A stretch of 35,908 bases of DNA from Labilithrix sp. (GTDB taxonomy: Bacteria; Myxococcota_A; Polyangia; Polyangiales; Polyangiaceae): positions 1 through 35,908 of the forward strand of contig JAQBQJ010000468.1 of assembly GCA_028287065.1 (NCBI GenBank), in the 5' to 3' direction. Below the pieces are notes generated by a model, which saw only the letters and a list, made by a program, of their open reading frames with translations, ran no database searches and was not told where the DNA came from. The position numbers and the translations under genes are program-made. Positions within the stretch are counted from its first letter, which is position 1. Every line of letters begins with the position of its first letter. Shown here in pieces: positions 16,650-25,848 of this stretch.

Positions 16650-18368
16650 TCACGACCCGTGCGCGAGCAGCTGCTCGACGACCGGGCCGAGCGCGAGGGC
16701 CGGGATGAAGGTGAGCGCGCCGACGACGACGATCGTCCCGACGAGCATCGCGACGAACAGCGGAGTGTGTGTCGGCAGCGTCCCTGCCGACGTGGGAACG
16801 AGCTTCTTCCTCGCGAGCGAGCCGGCGATCGCGAGCGTCGGGACGACGAGCCAGTAGCGCGCACCCCACATGCAGATGCCGAGCAGGGTGTTGTAGAAGG
16901 GCGTGTTCGCGCTGAGCCCGGCGAATGCGCTGCCGTTGTTGTTCGAGGCCGAGGAGAACGCGTACAGGATCTCGGTGAAGCCGTGCGCGGACGGATTCGC
17001 CACGCCCCTCTGTCCCGCCTCCGTGGCGCACGCGATCGCCGTGCCCGCGAGGACGAGGAGCGGAGGCACGAGGATGACGAGCGACGCCATCTTCATCTCG
17101 TACGCTTCGATCTTCTTGCCTAGGTACTCGGGCGTGCGACCGACCATCAGCCCGGCGACGAACACCGCGACGATGGCGAACATCAGCATGCCGTAGAGCC
17201 CGGAGCCGACGCCGCCGAAGACGATCTCGCCGAGCTGCATGAGCCACAGCGGCACGAGCCCGCCGAGCGGCGTGAACGAGTCGTGCATCGAATTGACCGA
17301 GCCGTTCGACGCCGCCGTCGTCGCCGTCGCCCATAGCGCGGAGGTCGCGATGCCGAAGCGGACCTCCTTACCCTCCATGTTCCCGCCGGGCGAGAGGGCG
17401 CTCGCCGCCTGATCGACCGAGAGCGAAGAGAGCGCAGGGTTGCCTGCTTGCTCCTGCCAGACGCAGAGCGTGAGCAGCGGCACGAAGATCACCATCATCG
17501 CCGCGAGCACGGCCCAGCCCTGCCGCGTGTCGCGCACCATCTTGCCGAAGGCGTGACAGAGCGCTGCGGGGATGAGCAGGATCGAGAACATCTCGACGAA
17601 GTTCGAGATCCCGTTCGGGTTCTCGAACGGATGGGCCGAGCTCACGTTGAAGAACCCGCCGCCGTTCGTCCCGAGCTGCTTGATCATGACCTGCGATGCG
17701 GCAGGCCCGAGCGCGAGCACCTGATCCGCGCCCTCGAGCGATGTCGCCGTAGTGTAAGGGCCGAACGTCTGGACCACGCCCTGCGAGACGAGGACGATCG
17801 CTCCGAGGATCGACAGCGGCAGCAGGATGAACAGCGTCGATCGCACGAGATCGACCCAGAAGCTCCCGAGCGTCGACGTCGTCTTGCGCGAGAAGCCGCG
17901 GATCAAGGCGACGAGCACCGCCATGCCCGTGGCCGCCGAGACGAAGTTCTGGACCGACAGCCCGAGCATCTGCGTCAGGTAGCTGAGCGTCGTCTCGCCG
18001 CCGTAGCCTTGCCAGTTCGTGTTCGTCGCGAAGCTCGTCGCCGTGTTGAACGCCGAGTCGGGCGACACCGCGCCGAGCCCGGCCGGGTTGAGCGGCAGCG
18101 AGCCCTGGAGACGCTGCAGCAGATACACCGCGAAGAACCCGGCGACGTTGAAGAGCATCACCGCGAGCGCGTAGGTCTTCCACGTCATCTCGCCCTTCGC
18201 GTCGATGCGGAGCACGCGATAGAGGAGCCGCTCGAGCGGAGCGAAGACCCGATCGGCGAACGTCGCCTCGCCCTGGTACACGCGCGCCACGTACGCGCCG
18301 AGCGGCTTCGCCGCGGCCATCAGGAGCACGAGGAAGACGACGATCTGGAGGATGCCGCTGGAGGTCAC
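16650..18368 (-). CDS. kdpA: Potassium-transporting ATPase subunit A
   Basis: A 572-residue integral membrane protein of the potassium channel superfamily. Selectivity-filter loops are visible: [18 protein letters not shown], the [20 protein letters not shown] segment, the [20 protein letters not shown] segment and [13 protein letters not shown]. The N terminus ([20 protein letters not shown]) and the conserved DPKGEMTWK-like loop, here [12 protein letters not shown], match KdpA. The start is a GTG at 18368 that overlaps the kdpF stop by four bases (GTGA), a typical coupled arrangement. It forms the potassium pathway of KdpFABC in the inner membrane. Confidence 0.97.
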   Translation of the reverse strand: MTSSGILQIVVFLVLLMAAAKPLGAYVARVYQGEATFADRVFAPLERLLYRVLRIDAKGEMTWKTYALAVMLFNVAGFFAVYLLQRLQGSLPLNPAGLGAVSPDSAFNTATSFATNTNWQGYGGETTLSYLTQMLGLSVQNFVSAATGMAVLVALIRGFSRKTTSTLGSFWVDLVRSTLFILLPLSILGAIVLVSQGVVQTFGPYTTATSLEGADQVLALGPAASQVMIKQLGTNGGGFFNVSSAHPFENPNGISNFVEMFSILLIPAALCHAFGKMVRDTRQGWAVLAAMMVIFVPLLTLCVWQEQAGNPALSSLSVDQAASALSPGGNMEGKEVRFGIATSALWATATTAASNGSVNSMHDSFTPLGGLVPLWLMQLGEIVFGGVGSGLYGMLMFAIVAVFVAGLMVGRTPEYLGKKIEAYEMKMASLVILVPPLLVLAGTAIACATEAGQRGVANPSAHGFTEILYAFSSASNNNGSAFAGLSANTPFYNTLLGICMWGARYWLVVPTLAIAGSLARKKLVPTSAGTLPTHTPLFVAMLVGTIVVVGALTFIPALALGPVVEQLLAHGS

Positions 18369-18457
18369 GAGAACCTCTCCGGCGCGAGCATGGCGAACAG
18401 CAGGTACACGAACAGCGCAACGGAGATCGCGGCGCCGACGAGATGAATGACAGGCAT
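18365..18457 (-). CDS. kdpF: Potassium-transporting ATPase small subunit F
   Basis: A 30-residue single-helix protein, MPVIHLVGAAISVALFVYLL followed by [10 protein letters not shown]. It matches KdpF in length and in the ending Y-L-x-x-A-L/M-L-x-P-E-x-F. KdpF is a lipid-like stabiliser bound to KdpA in the complex. A strong GAGGAGGAA precedes the ATG, and the stop overlaps the kdpA GTG. It is too short for most gene callers. Confidence 0.9.
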   Translation of the reverse strand: MPVIHLVGAAISVALFVYLLFAMLAPERFS

Positions 18458-18467
18458 CGCTTCCTCC

Positions 18468-18554
18468 TCAGACGCGCTCGCACAGGCGAATCAAGAGCGC
18501 CGTGACTCCGAACAGCGAGAGCGTGAGACCGATGTAGACAGCGTCTAGAACCAT
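18468..18554 (-). CDS. 28-residue kdp-associated membrane peptide
   Basis: The peptide MVLDAVYIGLTLSLFGVTAL ends LLIRLCERV: one transmembrane helix with the charged end R-L-C-E-R. Short peptides of this type (M-D-x-x-Y-x-x-x-x-x-x-x-F...R-x-x-E-R-L) are often found directly ahead of kdpF; I recall this from other kdp loci but cannot check it here. GGGGGAA precedes the ATG, which lies inside the 3' end of the porin remnant. kdpF starts ten bases after its stop. The role is unknown; an accessory Kdp subunit is an inference. Confidence 0.65.
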   Translation of the reverse strand: MVLDAVYIGLTLSLFGVTALLIRLCERV

Positions 18555-18793
18555 GCCGTTCCCCCTAGCGTGAGCGTGTAGTACGCCTCGACGTAGCCCA
18601 GCGGCGTCACCTTCACCGGGGACTTCTCGTCGCGCTTCGGTGGCTCGGGCGTTGCCTCGCGTGGTGCCTCTTCCTGCGCGACCGCGACCGTCGCGTGCGT
18701 CAGCGCAACGATGCCGGCGAGGAGCGGCATGACGATGCGGCGCGCGCAAACAGCCATCGACGAAGGGACCACAGCGAGCTCCTCGAGCAGCAC
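18545..18793 (-). pseudogene. Collapsed outer-membrane porin gene (OmpL-like, BBP2 type), internally deleted
   Basis: An 82-codon frame with a GTG start (GGAGG five bases upstream). It encodes an export signal (RRIVMPLLAGIVALTHATVA, cleavage near AVAQEE), a charged linker (EPPKRDEKSPVK) and then VTPLGYVEAYYTLTLGGTAW ending in Phe-stop. The G-Y-V-E-A-Y-Y strand is how the beta-barrel of kdp-linked OmpL-like porins (BBP2 family) normally begins, and those barrels run to hundreds of residues. The last residues alternate polar and hydrophobic and end in Phe, like the final strand of an outer membrane barrel. The simplest reading is an in-frame deletion fusing first and last strands. A secreted 50-residue peptide is the alternative. 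Confidence 0.5.
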
Positions 18794-18928
18794 TCATGCC
18801 TCCGCGCGGAGCCGCCGGCGGCGGCGCTCGGAACGAGCCGTGAAGACCACGAAGACGAGCATCACCCAGACGACGACGTCTTCGTATGGGTCGGGCTCGA
18901 CGTTTGCGAGCTGGTGCGTCGGCGTCAT
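18794..18928 (-). CDS. 44-residue one-helix membrane protein
   Basis: From the ATG at 18928 (GGAG seven bases upstream) the product is MTPTHQLANVEPDPYEDVVV, a hydrophobic stretch VWVMLVFVVFTA and a basic tail ARSERRRRRLRAEA. One transmembrane helix with a positive C terminus is predicted. An in-frame ATG at 18979 would add 17 residues without a better ribosome site. It ends at the GTG of the porin remnant, so it is probably the first gene of the kdp structural transcript. No family recognised. Confidence 0.45.
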   Translation of the reverse strand: MTPTHQLANVEPDPYEDVVVWVMLVFVVFTARSERRRRRLRAEA

Positions 18929-19003
18929 TGGAGCGCTCCGGTACGGGTGCTTCAGCGCGGCTGGTTCGTGGCGCTGCATACGCTCGAGATGTAGCGAGGG
19001 TCC

Positions 19004-19056
19004 CGTCAGGCTCGCGTCAATCCGGCGCCCGCCTGCATAAGGCTCGCGTTAAACCG
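19004..19056. promoter_or_regulatory. Direct repeat upstream of the kdp structural genes, candidate KdpE operator
   Basis: Two 21-base direct repeats begin at 19004 and 19036, sharing AGGCTCGCGT-A-CCG and matching at 17 of 21 positions, 32 bases (about three helical turns) apart. Within the first, GTCA recurs at 11-base spacing (19005 and 19016). OmpR/PhoB-family regulators such as KdpE bind tandem 11-base half-sites. The block sits between the 126-residue gene and the first small kdp gene, where the kdpFABC promoter should be. No convincing sigma-70 hexamers could be chosen. Confidence 0.5.
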
Positions 19057-19060
19057 CGCC

Positions 19061-19441
19061 TCAACGCGTCGGCCGGCGCTGGTGCGCCTCCGCGAACGCC
19101 TGGCACGCCTGGTCGCACTCGGGAAACGAGAGCAGAAACGTCGCGGAGTCGACACATCGGTCGTCGAGCGCGCGCTCATGCTGCGCTTGCGCACAGATCG
19201 CTTGGGCGTCGCGCTGCGAAGTCACGTAGAGCTCCCGACGCGCGTCCGGATTCATTCGCAAGAGAGCTCTGCGCTCACTCGCCATCTCGTACGGCCATAC
19301 CACCAGCGCGACCGCGACCAGCACGAGAGCGACAGCTGCGACGATGCCTCTGTGGTGCCGCACGACGAACGAGAGAGGCCCTCTGCCGTCGCCGCGGTGG
19401 CGAAGACGCGACGCGAGGGTGTTGCGGCCGTGCGACGCCAT
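19061..19441 (-). CDS. Small single-pass membrane protein with four cysteines
   Basis: A 126-residue protein with a basic N terminus (ASRLRHRGDGRG), one transmembrane segment (IVAAVALVLVAVALVVWPYE) and a roughly 75-residue domain that should be outside the cytoplasm. That domain holds four cysteines (residues 82, 96, 109 and 113), in AICAQAQHERALDDRC and SFPECDQACQAFAEAH, a spacing compatible with two disulfides in a helical hairpin. No family is recognised. It lies between kdpE (about 65 bases upstream) and the kdp promoter region on the same strand, so it may be co-transcribed with kdpDE. Any part in potassium sensing would be a guess. Confidence 0.7.
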   Translation of the reverse strand: MASHGRNTLASRLRHRGDGRGPLSFVVRHHRGIVAAVALVLVAVALVVWPYEMASERRALLRMNPDARRELYVTSQRDAQAICAQAQHERALDDRCVDSATFLLSFPECDQACQAFAEAHQRRPTR

Positions 19442-19506
19442 GCGTGCACTGAGGGAGCACGAGTCGTTCCATCGTTTGCCGTGCGAAGCACGGTCGCCGA
19501 AGCGAT

Positions 19507-20207
<701 letters not shown>

Positions 20208-20211
<4 letters not shown>

Positions 20212-22877
20212 GCCGCGGCCGCCTCGAGCGGCAGCGTGAAGCGAAACGTCGCGCCGCCGCCGGCGCGCGAGAGGACACGGATCGTCCCGCCGTGCGCCTC
20301 GACGATCCCCTTGCAGATCGTCAGACCCAAGCCGACCCCGCCACCCTCGTGCTCGTGCAGGCGATAGAACTTCTCGAAGACACGAACGGCCTCGGCTTCG
20401 GGGATCCCAGGACCGCGATCGGAGACATCGATCTCGACCATACCCCCCTGCTCGCGTGCGGCGAGCTCGATCGGCGTGCCGGCGGGTGAGTACTTCGTCG
20501 CGTTCTCGAGGAGGTTGATGAGGACCTGCTCGACCAGCGCGGAGTCGCAGCCTGCGAGGAGCTCCTGCGGGATGCGCGCGCTCACGTCGCGACCGCGCAG
20601 GCGATCGGACGTCCGGCCGAGCGCGGAGCCGACGAGCTCCTCGATCGACTCGGGTCGCTTCTGCACCTTCAGCGCGCCCGCCTCGAGCCGCGTCATGTCG
20701 AGGAGGTTGCTGACGACGCGCGACAACCGGAGCGCCTCTTCATGCGCCGTCTGCAGCAGCTCGCGCCGGGTCGGCTCGTCGGTCGGAGCGTCGTCGTCGA
20801 GGAGCGCGCTCGTCGCGCCCGTGACGACACCGAGCGGCGTGCGAAGGTCGTGCGATACCGAGCTCAGGAGCGCGTTCCGTAGCTGCTCGGTCTCGGCACG
20901 GAGGTGCGCGCGACGAGCCTCGTTCGCGAGCTCCGTGCGCTCGAGCGCCGAGCCCGCGACGCCGGCGAACGTCTCGAGCAGCTGGCGCTCCTCGGGATCG
21001 TCGAGCCGCGCGTGCTGGGTCGGGAACAGCGCAAGCACCCCGACGCGACCGCGCGAGCCGAGCAGCGGCACCACGAGCGCGCGCGCCGACGGCAGCGTGT
21101 CGGTGCCGGCGCCCGCGCGACGCTGATTCGTCCACACCCACTCGGCCACGCCGAGGTCCTTGTCACCGGGGGCGAACGTGTCTGGGTCGGCGAGGGCGAG
21201 CTCGAGCGCTCCGTCGTTCCCCGGCAAGAGGACCGCGACCCGTGCCGCAAACACCTCGCGAAGGTGACGTGCCGCGGCGTCGAGCAGGGCGTCTCGCGAG
21301 CGCGCGAGCCCCACCTCGCGCGTCATCGCATAGAGGCTCGCGGTGCGCCGCTCGCGATCGCGCGCGCTGTCGGCCTGATCGCGGATGCGCTTCGTGAGAT
21401 GGCTGATGATGGCCGCGACGGCGAACATCACGGCGAATGTCGCCATGTGATGCAGGTCGGCGACGGCGAATGTGAAGTACGGGCGAACGAAGAAGAAATC
21501 GAGCGCGAGCACGCTCAGGATCGCCGCGAGTAGCGACGGGCCATGACCGAACCGCATCGCCACGACGACGACACCGAGGAGCATGAGCATCGCGACGTCC
21601 GCGAGCTCCGCTCTCCCGACGACGAACCACGAGAGAAGCGTCGACGCGACCACGATGAGCGCACCGGCCGCGTACTGTGCGGGCCGCGCGGGGCTCTTCT
21701 TCGACTCCTCTCGAGGCGGCGGGGTGGCGGCCTCGGTCGCGCCGGAGATCACGTACACGTCGATCTCGTGGCTGTGACGGACGATGTCGTCGAGGAACGA
21801 CGTCCGGAGCACGTTGCGCCAACGCGGATGCGTGGGCTTGCCGACGACGATCTTCGTCACGTTGCGTTTGCGCGCGTACGCGACGGTCTCGCTCGCCGCG
21901 TCCTCGCCGCGGAGCGTCACCGGCTCGCCGCCGAGCGACTCGAGCATACGCATGTTCGCGGCGAGTCGCTCGCGCGCTTCGGTGCCGATGCGCAGCGACG
22001 CGGGTGTCTCGACGTAGACGCCGATCAGCTCGGCATGGAGGCTCGTCGCCATCCGACGCGCGGCCCGAACGAGCCGCGTCGAGTGCGGGCTCGGGGAGAT
22101 GCACACGAGAACGCGCTCACCGGTGTGCCACGTCTCGTCGATGCCGTGGACGACCCTGTACGTGCGGATCTTCGCTTCGACGCGCTCGGCGGTCCTCCGC
22201 AGTGCGAGCTGCCGGAGCGCGGTGAGGTTGCCCTCCGTGAAGAAGCTCTGGACCGCGCGCTCCGCCTGCTGCGGAACGTAGACCTTGCCCTCGCGGAGTC
22301 GCTCGAGCAGCTCGTCGACGGGCAGGTCGACGACGCGGACCTCGTGGGCGGTGTCGAACACGGCGTCGGGCACCGTCTCGCGGACGAGGACGCCCGTGAT
22401 CTGCGCGACGACGTCGTTCAGGCTCTCGAGGTGCTGCACGTTCAGCGTGGTGAAGACGTCGATGCCTGCATCGAGCAGCTCCTCGACGTCCTGCCACCGC
22501 TTCGTGTGACGCGAGCCGGGCGCATTCGTGTGGGCGAGCTCGTCGATGAGCACGAGCTGCGGGCGCCGCTCGAGGACCCCGTCGAGGTCGAGCTCCTCGA
22601 GCTTGATGCCGCTGTGCTCGATCACGCGACGCGGCAGGAGCTCGAGCCCGATCAGCAGCGAACCGGTGTCGTAGCGACCATGGGTGTCGACGAGGCCGAC
22701 CGCGACGTCCCGACGCACGTCGCTCAGCTCGACACGGGCCGCTTCGAGCATCGCGTACGTCTTGCCGACGCCCGGTGCGGCGCCGAAGAAGATCGTCAGC
22801 TTGCCGCGACGCTCCCGCTCCTCCGCTTCGCGCACGTGCGCGAGCAGCTCGTCGGGATCCGGGCGTCGTTGCGGCAT
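20208..22877 (-). CDS. kdpD: Sensor histidine kinase KdpD
   Basis: An 889-residue KdpD with the full domain set: N-terminal KdpD domain (about 17-230) with Walker-A-like FFGAAPGVGKTYAML and the DELAHTNAPGSRHTKRWQDV signature; a universal-stress-protein-like domain (about 250-375; VGKPTHPRW); four membrane helices (about 395-500); a GAF-like domain (about 525-655); then the kinase core with the phospho-accepting His676 in SVSHDLRTPLG and ATPase motifs NLLENATKYSP, DRGPGIP and GGGVGLGLTICKGIVEAHGG. It senses potassium and phosphorylates KdpE. A small hairpin sits directly before the start. The overlap with kdpE is four bases. Confidence 0.97.
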
Positions 22878-22880
22878 CGT

Positions 22881-22894
22881 CCTAGTAGTCTAGG
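22881..22894 (-). promoter_or_regulatory. Hairpin covering the kdpD ribosome-binding site
   Basis: On the transcript, CCTAG-ACTA-CTAGG folds into a five-base-pair stem with a four-base loop, three bases before the kdpD ATG. The 3' arm contains the TAGGA that is the only plausible Shine-Dalgarno sequence, so folding would hide it. The stem is short; its effect is uncertain. Confidence 0.35.
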
Positions 22895-23003
22895 TCGGCG
22901 GTCATATCTCGATCTGCATTCCCAGCTCGACGACGCGCCCGGCGGCAGCTCGAAGAATGCAGACGCAGCGATTCTTAACGTCGCATTTATGCTCGAACCT
23001 CGA

Positions 23004-24599
23004 TCATCGTCCGACGACGCGCTTCCACACGGCGAGACGGAGCTCTTCCGCGCGCGCGACGGGGAACCGCCAGCTCGCATCGGGACGCGCCGACGCGGCG
23101 GTCGCTCGTCCCATGCGCGTGATCTCGTAGTCGACGGCTTGCACCGCGTCCTCCATGCGCGAGAAGCGGTCCATGACTCTGCCGTCCAGCGAGACCTCCC
23201 AGACCTTGCCTCGTGCGCGGCCGGGACGCTTCAGCACCACCACCTCGCTCGCGCGTCCCGGGCGGCGTTCGAAGTGGAGCCCGACGCCGTGCCGTCCCAG
23301 GGAAAACCAGGCATTTCCGGAGATCGCACGCACCTCGAGGTCCGTGTCGAGGCCGAGCGGATTGAAGCTCGCGGCACGCTCCTGGATCTCGCTCAGGGTG
23401 AGCGCGCCGGCCTCGAGCTCGAAGCCGGGATGGTCCAGCATGATCTGCTGCCACACGCGCCTCGCGACGCTCGCGTCGTCCCCGCGCAGATCGAGATCGC
23501 GCGGCGTGCCGAAGAGCGAGGGCAAGGAGCAGAGACTCAGCGCCGAGAGATCGACGAAGTCGAGGACGAGGCAGTCCTTCTTGTCCGGCGCGAGACGCGT
23601 GCCGCGGCCGACGCACTGGGCGTAGAGGCCCTCGTTTCGCGTGGGACGCGCCATCGCGATGCAAGACACGCCGGGGTCGTCGAAGCCCTCGGTGAGCACC
23701 GCCACGTTCGTGAGGACGTGCGTGCGGCCTTCGCGGAAGTCGCGCAAAGCCGCGGCGCGGACGTCGCTCGGCATCATCCCGTGGACCACGCCGGCGGGGA
23801 CGCCGAGCAGGTTCAGCGAGCGCGCGAGGTTCCTCGCGTGATTGACGGTGACGCAGAATGCGATGGTCCGGCGGTCTCGCGCGAGCTCCTGGATCGACCG
23901 CGCCACGAGGGCATTCCGTTCTTCGATATCGACGGCCTCGGCGAGCTGTTCTTCGTCGAAATCCAGGCCACTTCCCGATACCCGCGTGAGATCGGCGGCA
24001 GTCGAAATGCGATATCCGCGCAGTCTCGACAGATATCCATCTTCGACCATTTCCGGAAGTGAACGCGAATAGACGATCTTCTCGAATACGGTGTCGAGGC
24101 CTTTTCCGTCGCCGCGCTCGGTCGTGGCGGTGAAGCCGAGGAGCGTGCCGGTCCAACGGTCGTCGAAGGCGCCGAGCTGGCGGAGGACGCGCAGGTTGTC
24201 GTCCGCGGCGGCATGATGGCACTCGTCGTAGACCACGAGGCCGAAGTCGCGATTCTCGATCACCTTCGCGAGGCGCTTCTCGTGCAGCGATCGGATCGAG
24301 CACACCAGCACCTTCGCTTCGCTCGACGCACGCTGCGCGCCCTGCTCGACCGCGACGACGTGCAGGCCCTCGAGCGCGCGTTCGAGCTTCTCGCGCGCCT
24401 GCCCGAGCAGCTCTTCACGATGCGCGAGGACGAGCACCTGACGGCGCGCGAGCCGCGCGAGGTGCGAGAAGATGACGGTCTTACCCGCGCCGGTCGGGAG
24501 GCACACGACCATACGGCGCGTACCGCTCCGCCGCGCCGCGAGGACGGCGTCGATCGCCTCGCGCTGGTACGGCCGGAGCGTGGGCGTCGAGGTCGACAC
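23004..24599 (-). CDS. SF2 DEAD/DEAH-box helicase
   Basis: A 531-residue superfamily 2 helicase. Motif Q-like LRPYQREAID; motif I (Walker A) VCLPTGAGKTVIFS; Ia VLAHREELL; motif II VVYDECHHAAAD; motif III GFTATTERGDGKG; then in the second RecA domain NEG-like VLTNVAVLTEGFDDP and motif VI GLYAQCVGRGTRLAPDK. The layout (XPB/ResIII-like core, then a roughly 160-residue C-terminal domain without recognisable motifs) resembles YejH/RadD-type helicases, which act in double-strand break repair; the zinc-finger cysteines of RadD are not obvious, so I give no symbol. The start is a GTG at 24599, the only codon placed right for the Q-like motif. The lipoprotein gene upstream on the same strand ends 21 bases before it in coordinate terms. 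Confidence 0.9.
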   Translation of the reverse strand: MSTSTPTLRPYQREAIDAVLAARRSGTRRMVVCLPTGAGKTVIFSHLARLARRQVLVLAHREELLGQAREKLERALEGLHVVAVEQGAQRASSEAKVLVCSIRSLHEKRLAKVIENRDFGLVVYDECHHAAADDNLRVLRQLGAFDDRWTGTLLGFTATTERGDGKGLDTVFEKIVYSRSLPEMVEDGYLSRLRGYRISTAADLTRVSGSGLDFDEEQLAEAVDIEERNALVARSIQELARDRRTIAFCVTVNHARNLARSLNLLGVPAGVVHGMMPSDVRAAALRDFREGRTHVLTNVAVLTEGFDDPGVSCIAMARPTRNEGLYAQCVGRGTRLAPDKKDCLVLDFVDLSALSLCSLPSLFGTPRDLDLRGDDASVARRVWQQIMLDHPGFELEAGALTLSEIQERAASFNPLGLDTDLEVRAISGNAWFSLGRHGVGLHFERRPGRASEVVVLKRPGRARGKVWEVSLDGRVMDRFSRMEDAVQAVDYEITRMGRATAASARPDASWRFPVARAEELRLAVWKRVVGR

Positions 24600-24620
24600 G
24601 ACGAGGCGCGCGAGCGTACG

Positions 24621-25655
24621 TCAGTGCGTGGTCAGATCGTCGAAGAAGCCACAGAGCGGGCTGTCCGGGCAGCAGATGTCGCCGCCGCTCGCCGTCGTGC
24701 GCGTCGTGTGGATGCACACGCGCGCGCCCTGGCTCGGGTAGTAGTACGCCCAGAAGAAGCACATCTCGTCGTTCGCGGACTCGCCGTACCGCACGGACTG
24801 GTCGGTGGTGTTGTTCCAGCTGCACGTGAACGAGAAGCCGCCGTCGTTCGGAACGGTCAGCGGAGCGTCGAACACCTCGGTCTTCGGTTCGCTCCACGTC
24901 CAGTTCGGGACGTCGTAGATCATCTTTCCGGGGTCGGCGGCGCTGGACGCCATCGCGACCTGCACGTTCGTGCCGAGCTTGTGCTCGTGCCCGGTCATCG
25001 CGAAGAACTTCACGCCGGCGAGCTCGGACGGGATCTGGAAGAACGTCGGCCCGAGCTTCGTCTGGGATTTGGCGGGAAGCCGGATGTCGGGGTTGCCGAT
25101 GAAGAGGAAGCCCGCCTCGTCGCGGAAGTCCTCGTCCGCGATCGGGATCATCTCGCTCGTGGCGGTGACCGTCTTCTCCGAGCCGGACGCATTGATGTAG
25201 TGCATCTCGAGACGGATCATCTGGTTCGCGTCGATCGAATATGCGACGCCGCTCGGCAGCGTGAGCAGGTCGTCGTGCTTCTGCGTCACCATCAGGGGCG
25301 AGCCCTTGTTGGGATCGAGCGTGTCGGTGAACGGCTGGCAGTCGAAGGGCTTCAGCTTCTCGACGGTGTCGTTGACGCGATAGACGATGAGATGGTGTGA
25401 CGACGTCCCGAGCACGTTGTGCACGGCTCCGATGTGCAGCGGCGCCGCGTTGCCGAGGCGCATGACCACGCACTGCGTGTTCTCGACGCCGGCCGGCACG
25501 ACCGTGGTCGGGAACGTGAGCGTCGCAGGAGGCGGCGCCGGCGCCTTCGGCGGTGTGTCCGTATTGCCGCTGCTGCTGCACGCGGGCAGCGCGAGCGCGA
25601 GCGCGGCCGCGAAGGCCGACACGAAGGCGAGATGCTTGCCGGCGCGAACGAGCAT
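24621..25655 (-). CDS. Copper type II ascorbate-dependent monooxygenase-like lipoprotein
   Basis: A 344-residue lipoprotein (lipobox LALPAC, Cys26) with the PHM/DBM fold. The two copper sites can be read off: His87, His88 (GTSSHHLIVY) and His152 (LEMHYIN), matching the electron-transfer copper site of peptidylglycine hydroxylase, with the same 64-residue separation; and His223, His225 (TGHEHKLGTN) plus Met298 (NDEMCFFWAYYYPSQG), matching the catalytic copper site. Extra cysteines at the C terminus (ICCPDSPLCG) may form disulfides. Such enzymes hydroxylate C-H bonds with oxygen and a reductant; the bacterial substrate is unknown. ATG 25655 gives the signal peptide. The helicase gene follows 21 bases downstream and may share the transcript. 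Confidence 0.85.
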   Translation of the reverse strand: MLVRAGKHLAFVSAFAAALALALPACSSSGNTDTPPKAPAPPPATLTFPTTVVPAGVENTQCVVMRLGNAAPLHIGAVHNVLGTSSHHLIVYRVNDTVEKLKPFDCQPFTDTLDPNKGSPLMVTQKHDDLLTLPSGVAYSIDANQMIRLEMHYINASGSEKTVTATSEMIPIADEDFRDEAGFLFIGNPDIRLPAKSQTKLGPTFFQIPSELAGVKFFAMTGHEHKLGTNVQVAMASSAADPGKMIYDVPNWTWSEPKTEVFDAPLTVPNDGGFSFTCSWNNTTDQSVRYGESANDEMCFFWAYYYPSQGARVCIHTTRTTASGGDICCPDSPLCGFFDDLTTH

Positions 25656-25689
25656 GGTCCCGTGAACCGTAGCTCACGATCGGCGCTCG

Positions 25690-25834
25690 ATGAGCGACGA
25701 CCCGTCGATTGCTCCTTTCCTCGCCGAGCTGCGCGAGCGACGCGCCCGGACCACCGACGCCGGCCGGCGCGAGGGCAGTGGCAACGCGCCGCAAAACAGG
25801 GCAGCGGACGGCCCGCGAGAACATCGAAGACTTG
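25690..25834 (+). pseudogene. Frameshifted 5' remnant of an acyl-CoA carboxylase carboxyltransferase-like gene
   Basis: The frame starts MSDDPSIAPFLAELRERRAR-TTDAGRRE, and at the G run 25773-25775 it shifts. Removing one G joins it to AVATRRKTGQRTARENIEDL in the next frame. The K-T-G-Q-R-T-A-R-E-N-I-x-D-L motif is the start of a carboxyltransferase subunit, where it is normally followed by x-D-P-G-S-F-x-E-Y-G and several hundred more residues. Here similarity stops near 25834 and the end of an opposite-strand gene begins at 25849. So this is a broken fragment of about 50 codons left from a much longer gene. The family assignment is from recall of this motif. Confidence 0.5.
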
Positions 25835-25848
25835 GGCGACGACGTGTT

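Noticed and set aside
22960-22985. AAGAAT...ATTCTT inverted repeat between the helicase and kdpD
   Set aside because: Six-base arms with a 12-base centre and no T run; not convincing as terminator or operator.
21543-24062. 839-codon plus-strand open frame across kdpD and the helicase
   Set aside because: Antisense to two well-defined genes, Arg/His/Asp-rich composition, no domain.
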